The notes under the pieces are model-generated. The model did not search any database, was not told the origin of the DNA, and saw only the letters and a list, made by a program, of their open reading frames with translations. DNA of 64,000 bases from JANXQG01 sp964615095 (GTDB taxonomy: Bacteria; Planctomycetota; Planctomycetia; Pirellulales; Thermoguttaceae). The stretch is taken from NCBI GenBank assembly GCA_964615095.1, contig CAZTPX010000037.1, positions 1-64,000 of the forward strand, read 5' to 3'. Positions 51,100-58,913 of this stretch are shown one piece after another (the first letter of the stretch is position 1; the number at the start of each line of letters is the position of its first letter). The position numbers and the translations under genes are program-made.

Positions 51100-51109
51100 A
51101 GTTGAAAAT

Positions 51110-51200
51110 CCGAAACACGAATGTCGAAATCCGAAACAATGACAAAATTCAAACGTGAAAACCCGGAACCATCGGACGGATTTCGTATTTTGGATTTCTT
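51110..51200. repeat. AT-rich dispersed repeat upstream of dciA
   Basis: The stretch AATCCGAAACACGAATGTCG occurs here and, slightly changed, at 53630-53661 on the same strand, on both sides of the dnaN-dnaA pair. Confidence 0.7.
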
Positions 51201-51204
51201 CTTA

Positions 51205-52326
51205 TTACTTTTGATCGCGTGCCAAGGGCATGATCACGTAGGCATAGCCGTCGTCGGTGGAAGCCACAGCCGCGCTCTCCGCATCGCGCAGCTCCATCAG
51301 CAACGTGGCTTCCGGATTGAGCACGCGGAGGAAATCGTTGAGGTAGCGGGGATCGAGCGTGATGACGACCTCGGGACCGTCGTAGGCGATGGGCAGTTCG
51401 ACATGCGATTCGCCATACTCGGCCCCGTGGGCGGCCAGCACGACCTTGCCCTGGGAAAACGTGAAATCGACGCCGCGGCGCTCGTCGCTGGTGACAATGG
51501 CCGCCTGGCGGACGGCTGCGTAGAACGGTCCCACGGAGAGTTCGATCTTCTGCGTGTTCTCGCGGCGGGGGAAGACGTCGCGCCACTTGGGGAACCGCCC
51601 TTCGACCAGCCGCGAGTACATCACCACGCGGCCGCTCTTGACCAAGACGTCGTTCTCGCGGGCCGAGAGTTGCAACACGTCCTCTTTGTCGCCCAAGGCA
51701 CGTTCCAGCAATTGCATGGCCCGCGTGGGCACGATCGTCGTGCGATCGCCCGTGGACTGGTGCTCGCCCACCGATTTGGCCGGGCCTTCCTGGCGGGCCA
51801 AGCGGCGGCCGTCGGTGGCTACCGCCGTGATGTGGTCGCCGGTCAACTCCAAGAGCACGCCTCCCAAGGCATAGCGGCTGCTCTCGGTATCGGTCGCAAA
51901 AACCGTGCGGCGAATGATCTCGCGGAAGAAGCGGGCGGGCATCTCGTGGTATCGGGTTTCGTCGAAAAGGCCCACCGCGGGGAATTCGTCAGGATTTTCC
52001 GAGGGCAGTTGGAACTGGCTCCGCTGGCCACAGACCTGGATCTTGCGGCCATCGCTTTCCACGACGAGCTTTTCGTCGCTGCTCTCGCGCAAGATGTTGC
52101 CGAAGCGCGAAATGGGGAGGACGACGCTGCCGGGGGCCTCGACGGCAATGCCCTCCACCTCGATGCGGATCCCCACTTCCAGGTCAGTGCCCATCAGGAT
52201 GCCTTTGCCGTCGTTCACCTCCAGTTTCACATTTTGCAAGATGGGCTTGGGACTACGGGAAGGGGCCACGCTGGCGGCCGTCTGGAAAGCGTGCAGCAGC
52301 GTCTCGCGCTCGCATGTGATTTTCAT
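51205..52326 (-). CDS. dnaN: DNA polymerase III beta sliding clamp
   Basis: The protein has 373 residues. Typical segments are PILQNVKLEV, SRYALGGVLLEL, AVATDGRRLA and the C-terminal YAYVIMPLARD, with the peptide-binding pocket and the MPM/MPL end of the clamp. It tethers the replicative polymerase. It lies 127 bases downstream of dnaA on the same strand, as at many chromosomal origins. Confidence 0.96.
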   Translation of the reverse strand: MKITCERETLLHAFQTAASVAPSRSPKPILQNVKLEVNDGKGILMGTDLEVGIRIEVEGIAVEAPGSVVLPISRFGNILRESSDEKLVVESDGRKIQVCGQRSQFQLPSENPDEFPAVGLFDETRYHEMPARFFREIIRRTVFATDTESSRYALGGVLLELTGDHITAVATDGRRLARQEGPAKSVGEHQSTGDRTTIVPTRAMQLLERALGDKEDVLQLSARENDVLVKSGRVVMYSRLVEGRFPKWRDVFPRRENTQKIELSVGPFYAAVRQAAIVTSDERRGVDFTFSQGKVVLAAHGAEYGESHVELPIAYDGPEVVITLDPRYLNDFLRVLNPEATLLMELRDAESAAVASTDDGYAYVIMPLARDQK

Positions 52327-52453
52327 GAATGGGTCTCTCTTTCAACTTCTTTTCTTAACCGTGATTATTATAGGGAATTCGGGGCCGCTCGTCACTAGCA
52401 CCCCCGCGATTGTAAGCTCTTTTTTGCCAATAGGTTATGACGCGTTTTTGGGA

Positions 52454-53536
52454 CTACTTGCCCGCTCCGGGGAACTTCCGCTGCAACTGGTCGATCGCTT
52501 GCCGGATGGCAGGGTCGGCCTGGAGCAACTCTCCGGTCTTGCGGCAGGCGTGCAGGATGGTGGTATGGTCGCGGCCACCGAAGTACTCGCCGATGCGGCC
52601 CAGGCTTTCCCGCGTAAGCTGGCGACAAAGGTAGATTGCCACGTCGCGGGCGGCAACCAGCGGCCGCCGCCGTGACGGTCCGCGGAGATCGCCCAATCGC
52701 AGGGTAAAATGCCGCGCGGTGGCTGCCGCAATGTCGCGGAGCTTCGGCCGCAGAGTGCTGTCGCGCTGCGATAGGTAGTCGCGAATCACTCGGGCGTCGA
52801 TAGTGCGGCCCTCCTGGCGGGCCGGAACCGCCAATTGTAGCATAGCGCCCAGGAGTTCCGGCACGGTGCCGGCTAGGCCCTCGGCCAGGAGTTTGAGGAT
52901 CGAGTCGGCCATCTCCACTTCGCGGAGATTCGACCAGCGTTGCAGGATCGCCAGGCGCGTGTCGGGACCCGGCAAGGCCAGCGGCACGCACAATCCGGCT
53001 GACAAGCGGCTCCGCAAGGCGGGCAAGAATTCGGCCAGATCGTGCGGCGCCGACGAGGACGTCACCACCACCTGGCCGCCCCGCTGGAGGACCGCATCGA
53101 GCGTGCAAATCAACTCCCCTTGGGCGGCCGGCTTTGGGGCCAATTCCGCTACATCCTCGAAAACGGCCAGGCTTGCCCCCCTATATACCGCCCGGAAATC
53201 CTCGACCGCTTGCGTCTCGAAGGCCTCGGCCATATTCCGGGCGAAATCGACCGCCGTGGTATAGGCAACTCGGCTTTGGGGGAAATTCAATTTCCAGGTT
53301 GCCGCCAATCCGCGGGCCAAGTGCGATTTGCCCGTTCCGCTGGGGCCATAGAGGACCAGCGGGTTGTAGGGCGAGGGCTGACGGCCAAGAATGCCCGAAA
53401 CGGCCGGCTCGATGAGGCAGTTTTCCGGGCCGGCGAAGAATTCCAGGGCGGTCGATCGCCGCAGGCCGTCCTGAGACAACCCGTCGTCGGCCAATAGCTG
53501 ACCTGGCAGGGGAATCGTCACCACGCCGTTGGCCAT
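52454..53536 (-). CDS. dnaA: Chromosomal replication initiator DnaA, lacking domain I
   Basis: The protein has 360 residues from ATG 53536, with AGGA upstream (a TTG at 53563 is an alternative). It has the AAA+ domain III: YNPLVLYGPSGTGKSHLA, then RGASLAVFEDVAEL, where VFED replaces the usual LIDD, and SRLSAGL (arginine-finger region). Domain IV has the DnaA signature EYFGGRDHTTILHACRK, which reads DnaA boxes. The N-terminal domain I, which recruits helicase in other bacteria, is absent, and no frame for it exists upstream. Neighbouring dnaN supports DnaA rather than an Hda-type protein. Confidence 0.88.
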   Translation of the reverse strand: MANGVVTIPLPGQLLADDGLSQDGLRRSTALEFFAGPENCLIEPAVSGILGRQPSPYNPLVLYGPSGTGKSHLARGLAATWKLNFPQSRVAYTTAVDFARNMAEAFETQAVEDFRAVYRGASLAVFEDVAELAPKPAAQGELICTLDAVLQRGGQVVVTSSSAPHDLAEFLPALRSRLSAGLCVPLALPGPDTRLAILQRWSNLREVEMADSILKLLAEGLAGTVPELLGAMLQLAVPARQEGRTIDARVIRDYLSQRDSTLRPKLRDIAAATARHFTLRLGDLRGPSRRRPLVAARDVAIYLCRQLTRESLGRIGEYFGGRDHTTILHACRKTGELLQADPAIRQAIDQLQRKFPGAGK

Positions 53537-53629
53537 TCGGGTCCATCCTAAGAACTTTTTCAAAGTCGGATAATTAGGCCATTATAGCAGACGCGGCAGT
53601 CCGGAGGGAACGGGCAAAAGCCAGCGTAA

Positions 53630-53755
53630 ACCCGAAATACGAATGTCGAATTACGAAACAAAGAAGAAATACGAAAGAAGGAAATCCAAAAGGGCTGTTT
53701 CGGACATTTGAATTTTCTTCTTTTGAGTTTGTTTCGGATTTCGGATTTTTTTCCC
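53630..53755. repeat. AT-rich spacer upstream of dnaA, with dispersed repeat
   Basis: The 223 bases between dnaA and the desulfurase are AT-richer than the surroundings, with CGAAATACGAATGTCG (shared with 51110-51200) and TTTCGGATTTCGG. I find no convincing TTATCCACA-type boxes, so an origin here is possible but not shown. Confidence 0.45.
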
Positions 53756-53759
53756 CGCT

Positions 53760-54956
53760 TCACTCCAGTTCTCGGCAGACCTTCAGGATCCGTACGACGG
53801 CCTCGTCGATTTGCGCCTCGGTGGTGGTCGCTCCCAAGCTGAAACGCAGACTGCTGGCCACAATGTCGTTCGGAAGGCCCATTGCCCGCAGGGTGGGAGA
53901 AAGCTCCGTCGAGCCGCTGGCACATGCCGAACCGACGGAGCAGGCGACTCCCGCCATGTCGAGGGCCAGCAAGAGGATCTGACCTTCCAGACCGGGAAAG
54001 GCGATGTTGCTGGTGTTGGGCAGGCGCGCAGCCCCTTCACTATGGACGATCACATCGGGCCGCCCGGCCTTCAGTTCCGCTTCAAAACGGTCGCGCAGGG
54101 CAGTCAGCCTGCGGCAGTGTTCGCCCTGTTCCCTCTGCCACAGTTCCAGAGCGGTTTGCATGCCGACCGCCAGGGCCACGGACTCCGTGCCGGGCCGCAT
54201 GCCCTCTTGCTGATGGCCGCCGAAGAGCATGGGGGCCAAAGTCACTTGGGGGCCGACAATCAAGGCGCCAATGCCTAGCGGTCCCTGAAACTTGTGCGCG
54301 GCGACGCTCAAGGCGGCTAGACCCAGTTGGCGGAAGCGGATGGGCATCTTGCCGGCCGCCGCCACTGCGTCGGTGTGCAACGGCACGCCGGCCGAGCGGC
54401 AGACGGCCGCCAGTCGCTCGATCGGTTGCAACACGCCCGTCTCGTGGTTGGCCAGCATGACGCTCACCAACCGCGAGGCGTTCAATGTATCCTGTACACT
54501 CCGTGTGCCGGATACATCAAGGGGGGCTGCCAGCAGCGATTCAAGGGCATCGGTTCGCACCACGCCTTGGCCATCCACTGGAAGCGTGTCGAGCCGCCAG
54601 CCGAGTTCCAGGAGATGCTCGGCCGCTTCCAACACGCAGGCATGTTCGATCGAGGAAACGATGATCTGTCCCGAATACCGCCCGCCGGCATGCGCAATCC
54701 CGAAGATCGCCAGGTTGTTGGCCTCGGTCCCGCCGCTGGTGAAGATCAGCCGGTCGGGATTGAGGCAGTTCAATTCGGCCCCGAGGATTTCGGCCACACG
54801 CTGCCGGGCATCTTCCAGAAGGCGGCGGGCTTGCTGCCCCGGCTGGTGTTGACTCGCCGGATTGGCATATCCGGCTGCGTAGCAACGGGCCACGGTCTCG
54901 ACGACCTCGGGCCGTGTGGGCGTGGTCGAGTTGTGGTCAAGATAGATATGGTTCAT
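53760..54956 (-). CDS. Cysteine desulfurase (NifS/IscS family)
   Basis: The protein has 398 residues. It is a PLP enzyme that moves sulfur from cysteine to iron-sulfur cluster or tRNA pathways. IYLDHNSTTPTRPEV, TSGGTEANNLA, SVAAHKFQGPLGIGAL (PLP lysine) and VACSVGSACASGS (catalytic Cys) are clear. Between residue LLAAPL and ASRLVSVMLANHETG there are about 12 extra residues, encoded by a 33-base palindrome (54485-54517) in frame. It is upstream of the replication cluster on the same strand. Confidence 0.95.
   Translation of the reverse strand: MNHIYLDHNSTTPTRPEVVETVARCYAAGYANPASQHQPGQQARRLLEDARQRVAEILGAELNCLNPDRLIFTSGGTEANNLAIFGIAHAGGRYSGQIIVSSIEHACVLEAAEHLLELGWRLDTLPVDGQGVVRTDALESLLAAPLDVSGTRSVQDTLNASRLVSVMLANHETGVLQPIERLAAVCRSAGVPLHTDAVAAAGKMPIRFRQLGLAALSVAAHKFQGPLGIGALIVGPQVTLAPMLFGGHQQEGMRPGTESVALAVGMQTALELWQREQGEHCRRLTALRDRFEAELKAGRPDVIVHSEGAARLPNTSNIAFPGLEGQILLLALDMAGVACSVGSACASGSTELSPTLRAMGLPNDIVASSLRFSLGATTTEAQIDEAVVRILKVCRELE
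54485..54517. repeat. 33-base palindrome in frame in the desulfurase gene
   Basis: ATGTATCC ... GGATACAT arms with inner TGTACAC / GTGTGCC. It encodes eleven codons and keeps the frame. Confidence 0.75.
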
Positions 54957-55232
54957 TCAACAATTATGGGGAGAATCGCCGATGCTGGCAATGTATAGTT
55001 CGCGCGGCTGAATACGATACCCGTCGTGAATCGCAAGCAAAGGGACGTAAGTCGTTCCCCTGCTGGCGCTTCGCGCTTGCTATCGTATCACTTCAACCCG
55101 CGCAAGGTGTGGCGGGGCGGCAAAAAGATACCCCCGATCACTGGCCTTGCCCTCAGCGGGCGAGCCGACTACAATCCCCACCCAAATCGTTTTGTTGTCC
55201 TTGAGTGTCCACCCGAAGGAGGCGGTTCCGAT

Positions 55233-56015
55233 ATGACGGCTTACGTCGGCGAGTTGTGGCGTCTGCGCCATTTCTGGATGGCCTTGGTACGCAACGACTT
55301 GCGCAATCGTTACCGCCGATCTGTACTGGGGCTGGGCTGGTCGCTACTGCAACCTATCGCCATGACGGCGGTGCTCTGTACCGTGTTTGCTGGCGTTTTT
55401 GGTGTGACCCTCACCGAATATGCCCCCTATTTGCTCTCCGGCTTGACCTTCTGGGCCTTCATTTCCACGGCCGCTATCAGCGGCTGTGCGAGCTTTGCCC
55501 AAGGCGAACCGTACATCCGCCAGCACCGCGCCCCGCTGGCCATCTATCCTTTGCGGACGACGCTCGGCGCCGGCTATCATTTCCTTGTCGGCATGGGCGT
55601 GGTCCTCGTGGCTGTGGGCTTTTTTTCGGGCTTCTCCAACCCCGTGGTCTTGCTGAGCATCCTGCCCTCGCTCGTGCTGCTGTTCGCCTTCGCCTGGTCG
55701 CTGGGCGTTTTTACGGGCACGCTCAACGTGCTCTTCCATGACACGCAACATCTGCTGGAGATCATCCTGCAGATCTTTTTCTATATGACACCGATTATGT
55801 ACAAGCCCGAGATCCTCATCAACCGAGACATGGGCTGGGTGGTGCAATACAATCCGTTTGCCGTGTTGCTGGAGCTGATCCGCCAGCCGTTGTTGGAAGG
55901 GGTCCTGCCGCGGGTCGAGACGGTGCGGGCGAGCCTGGTGATTGTGGCCGTCATGGTGGCCGTCGCGGCAGTGCTGCTGCGCTGGTGCGAACGGCGGCTG
56001 GTCTTCTTTCTGTAA
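55233..56015 (+). CDS. ABC-2 type polysaccharide export permease (Wzm/TagG-like)
   Basis: The protein has 260 residues with about six membrane segments. NDLRNRYRRSVLGLGWSLLQ at the start and the C-terminal FYMTPIMYKP and YNPFAVLLELIRQPLL are typical of permeases that export O-antigen, teichoic acid or capsule chains. ATG 55233 has AAGGAGG upstream. It works with the ATPase encoded 107 bases downstream. Confidence 0.9.
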   Translation: MTAYVGELWRLRHFWMALVRNDLRNRYRRSVLGLGWSLLQPIAMTAVLCTVFAGVFGVTLTEYAPYLLSGLTFWAFISTAAISGCASFAQGEPYIRQHRAPLAIYPLRTTLGAGYHFLVGMGVVLVAVGFFSGFSNPVVLLSILPSLVLLFAFAWSLGVFTGTLNVLFHDTQHLLEIILQIFFYMTPIMYKPEILINRDMGWVVQYNPFAVLLELIRQPLLEGVLPRVETVRASLVIVAVMVAVAAVLLRWCERRLVFFL

Positions 56016-56121
56016 GAGCCATTTTATAGCAGGTTGCCGTACTTGTTTGCGGCACATTCCGAAAGTTAGCGAGACAAGTTCTCGCGTGTTTTGCCTCCTG
56101 ATCCCTTGCGAGACCGGACTG

Positions 56122-56886
56122 ATGAAGCTGATCGAACTCGACGACGTGAGCCTGCGGTTCCGAGTGCGTTGTCAAGCCCGCGAGAGCCTCAAGGACTACG
56201 TACTGCACGGCCTCTTTCGCCGCCGCAAGCAGAGCAACATGCTGGAAGTCAAGGCACTGGAACACATCAACCTGGAGGTGCGGCAAGGCGAGCGCGTGGG
56301 CATCCTCGGCCACAACGGCGCCGGCAAGACCACGATGCTGAAGCTGCTGGCGGGCATCTATCCGCCGACCTCCGGCAAGCGCCGCGTGGCGGGCCGCGTC
56401 AGCTCGCTCTTCGACATCTCGCTGGGCTTCGAGCCCGACGCCAACGGCTGGGACAACATCCGCTTCCGCAGCTACTTGCAGGGCGAGACGCCGCGCTCGG
56501 TGCAGCGCAGCATGCAGGCCATCGCCGACTTCAGCGAGCTGGGCGAGTTCCTCGACATGCCGGTCCGCTACTATTCCTCCGGCATGCTCGTGCGGTTGGC
56601 CTTTTCGGTCGCCACGGCCATCGAGCCGGAGATCCTCATCGTCGACGAGGTCCTCTCGGCCGGCGACCTTTCCTTCCAGGCCAAGGCCGAGCAACGGATG
56701 CGGGCCTTGATCTCGCACGCCCAGGCGGTGGTCGTCGTGAGCCACGATTTGGGCTCCTTGGCGAAAATGTGCAACCGCGTGATCTGGCTCGACCACGGGC
56801 GAATCCAGATGTCGGGCCCCGCCGACGAAGTGATTGCCCTTTACGAAGGCTACATGGAAGGGAACTCGTTGCCACAGGCGGCGTAG
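56122..56886 (+). CDS. ABC transporter ATP-binding protein (Wzt/TagH-like)
   Basis: The protein has 254 residues. Walker A GILGHNGAGKTTMLKLLAG, the variant signature RYYSSGMLVRLAFSVA and Walker B EILIVDEVLSAGD, with the H-loop VVVSHDLGSL, mark the polysaccharide-export ATPase group. The long N-terminal part before the Walker A is typical of it. It has no C-terminal carbohydrate-binding domain. The partner is the upstream permease. Confidence 0.92.
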   Translation: MKLIELDDVSLRFRVRCQARESLKDYVLHGLFRRRKQSNMLEVKALEHINLEVRQGERVGILGHNGAGKTTMLKLLAGIYPPTSGKRRVAGRVSSLFDISLGFEPDANGWDNIRFRSYLQGETPRSVQRSMQAIADFSELGEFLDMPVRYYSSGMLVRLAFSVATAIEPEILIVDEVLSAGDLSFQAKAEQRMRALISHAQAVVVVSHDLGSLAKMCNRVIWLDHGRIQMSGPADEVIALYEGYMEGNSLPQAA

Positions 56887-56908
56887 TAATCGTCAAGGAC
56901 GACGAATC

Positions 56909-58000
56909 ATGAGCAGCCAACCAGCCGCGGTCGCGTACCGCTGGACCGCCTTCGAGCAACTGAGCTTCGCCCGCGAGGTCATGCAGGCGGAAAGCCGTAC
57001 GATCGCCCAGGTGGCACGGCGGCTGGATCAGGAGTTCTGCCGCGCCGCGGATTGCCTGCTGAACTGCCGGGGAAGCACGATCGTGACCGGCATCGGCAAG
57101 GCGGGACTGGTGGGCCAAAAAATCATGGCTACACTGGCCTCGACCGGCACGCGGAGCCACTTCCTGCACCCGGCCGAGGCGGTACACGGCGACTTGGGCC
57201 GGCTGCATGCCGACGACGTCGTACTCGTGCTCTCGCAGAGCGGCGAGACCGACGAGATCGTCCGCCTGCTGCCGCCGCTAGCAGCGGCGGGCGTGCCGAT
57301 CATCGCTATTACCGGCCGCGCCGCCAGTACGCTGGGCCGCGCGGCAGCAGTGGTCATCGACCTGGGACCGCTGGAAGAGGCCTGTCCGCTGGGATTGGCG
57401 CCCAGCAGCAGCACGGCCGCGATGCTGGCCGTGGGCGATGCCTTGGCGCTGGTCGTCAGCCGCATGCGGGGTTTTGCCCGTGAGGACTTCGCCCGTTTCC
57501 ATCCGGCCGGCAATCTTGGCCTGAAGCTCAGCAAGGTCGAGCAGCACATGCGGCCGCTGGAGCAATGCCGCGTGGCGCAGCGGGAGGAAACGGTCCGCCA
57601 AGTGCTAGTCCGCGTGAGCGTGCCGGGGCGGCGCACCGGGGCGACGATGCTTGTCGATTCCAGCGGCTGCCTGGCCGGTATTTTCACCGATAGCGATCTC
57701 GCCCGACTCTTCGAACACCACCGCGACCAGGCCCTGGACGCCCCTATCCATTCGGTAATGACCCCCAATCCGCTCAAGGTAGTGCGCGGCTCGTTGATGT
57801 CCGAAGCCTTGGCCCTCATGGCCCAGCGAAAAATCAGCGAGTTGCCCGTCGTGGACGATGACAGCCGGCCCATCGGACTGATCGACGTGACAGACGTCGT
57901 CGGTCTGTTTCCGCAACAGGCCGAAGCAACGGCGGTAAACGCGCCCTGTCCCACAACGCACGAGCGTTGGAGCATCGTGCGCGAAGAAGTGAACGAGTGA
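56909..58000 (+). CDS. kdsD: KpsF/KdsD-type arabinose-5-phosphate isomerase
   Basis: The protein has 363 residues. A SIS sugar-isomerase domain has TGIGKAGLVGQKIMATLAST, HGDLGRL, LSQSGETDE and PSSSTAAMLAVGDALA; two CBS domains follow. It converts ribulose-5-phosphate to arabinose-5-phosphate, the first step to Kdo, which fits the adjacent surface-polysaccharide exporter. The start is 22 bases after the ATPase gene. Confidence 0.9.
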   Translation: MSSQPAAVAYRWTAFEQLSFAREVMQAESRTIAQVARRLDQEFCRAADCLLNCRGSTIVTGIGKAGLVGQKIMATLASTGTRSHFLHPAEAVHGDLGRLHADDVVLVLSQSGETDEIVRLLPPLAAAGVPIIAITGRAASTLGRAAAVVIDLGPLEEACPLGLAPSSSTAAMLAVGDALALVVSRMRGFAREDFARFHPAGNLGLKLSKVEQHMRPLEQCRVAQREETVRQVLVRVSVPGRRTGATMLVDSSGCLAGIFTDSDLARLFEHHRDQALDAPIHSVMTPNPLKVVRGSLMSEALALMAQRKISELPVVDDDSRPIGLIDVTDVVGLFPQQAEATAVNAPCPTTHERWSIVREEVNE

Positions 58001-58027
58001 GTATGCTGCGAGCGGGCAGAAATGAGT

Positions 58028-58092
58028 CGTTGGAGTTCCGCCTTTAGGCGGCGATCCCGGCAAAAAAGCCGGCTAGAGCCGGAACTCCAACG
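58028..58092. repeat. Inverted repeat between convergent genes
   Basis: Arms CGTTGGAGTTCCG / CGGAACTCCAACG with inner GCCGGC-type pairing, 65 bases. It lies after kdsD and before the Rrf2 stop, and may act as a two-way terminator. Confidence 0.7.
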
Positions 58093-58130
58093 GTTGATTT
58101 CCACGCACGCAAACTATACGTTCTAATCCC

Positions 58131-58577
58131 TCAGGTTTCGCCGCTTCCTTTCCCGTTTTTCGCGGCCTTACTCCAGCGGGCCTCGAATCTGGCGATGTCA
58201 GCCACGGTCGTCCGCTTCAAGAACCGCACGAGCGCCACCTGGGCCTTGCGGCAAACATCATGCGCCGGGCAGTCGCGATCGTCGGTGCAGGGCACATTCC
58301 CCAACATGCAGCGGGGCTTCAAGATATCGTCGTCGAGGGCCTCGCAGACCTCATAGAGGCTCATTTTGTCGGCCGGCCGGGCCAGCGACACCCCGCCGCC
58401 AGCCCCCCGCTGCGTATGCACCAGATTCTCGTGCGACAGCAGATTGACGATCTTCGCCAGATACGCGGCCGGGGCACGGCAGGCCTCGGCCGCCGCTTTG
58501 ATCAGTGTCGGCTGCCCCCGTCGGCTGGAAACATATCCCAACGCGCTGATTGCATACGCCGACGCCTGGCTGAGCAT
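58131..58577 (-). CDS. Rrf2 family iron-sulfur transcription regulator
   Basis: The protein has 148 residues. It has a winged-helix domain (MLSQASAYAISALGYV, LVHTQRGAGGGVSLARP) and four cysteines at 90, 97, 103 and 109 that can hold a redox- or NO-sensing cluster. It is divergent from the cbb3 oxidase operon, so it is a good candidate for controlling that operon by oxygen or NO. No operator was identified. Confidence 0.88.
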   Translation of the reverse strand: MLSQASAYAISALGYVSSRRGQPTLIKAAAEACRAPAAYLAKIVNLLSHENLVHTQRGAGGGVSLARPADKMSLYEVCEALDDDILKPRCMLGNVPCTDDRDCPAHDVCRKAQVALVRFLKRTTVADIARFEARWSKAAKNGKGSGET

Positions 58578-58660
58578 GAAACGGATCTCCCGGAAAGTGG
58601 CATCTTACCGATATAACAATTGAGGACCAGCTTGTCAACTATTATCCAAGACCGGGTAGG

Positions 58661-58773
58661 AGAACTGCGAAGCCCTATGTAGAACGGAATTTATTCCGTT
58701 GCCTTGCGTATTTCAGGGAAACGGAATGAATTCCGTTCTACGTAGGGATGCCATAGACAGACTTTGCAGTTCT
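58661..58773. mobile_element. MITE-like element, copy 2
   Basis: The 113-base element has terminal repeats AGAACTGCGAAG / CTTTGCAGTTCT and inner arms GTAGAACGGAATTTATTCC / GGAATGAATTCCGTTCTAC. It lies in the promoter region between the Rrf2 and ccoNO genes (58578-58913). It is in inverse orientation to copy 1. Confidence 0.88.
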
Positions 58774-58913
58774 AATGCGGGACAGGACTTGACGTAGGGG
58801 AATTACTCGGCGAAAATCGTAGACATAAAGGACCTTCGTATCCTCTATTATCCTGGTCGCTTCCGCCGCGGCGAACGACAGGGTTACCACCGGCAACTTG
58901 CAAGGGGGCGATC

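Noticed and set aside
53564..53759. A defined oriC with DnaA boxes
   Set aside because: The spacer is AT-richer, but no convincing TTATCCACA-type boxes were found by reading either strand.
53560..53925. Open frame upstream of dnaA as its missing domain I
   Set aside because: The translation has no similarity to DnaA domain I and runs through repeat sequence and the desulfurase end.
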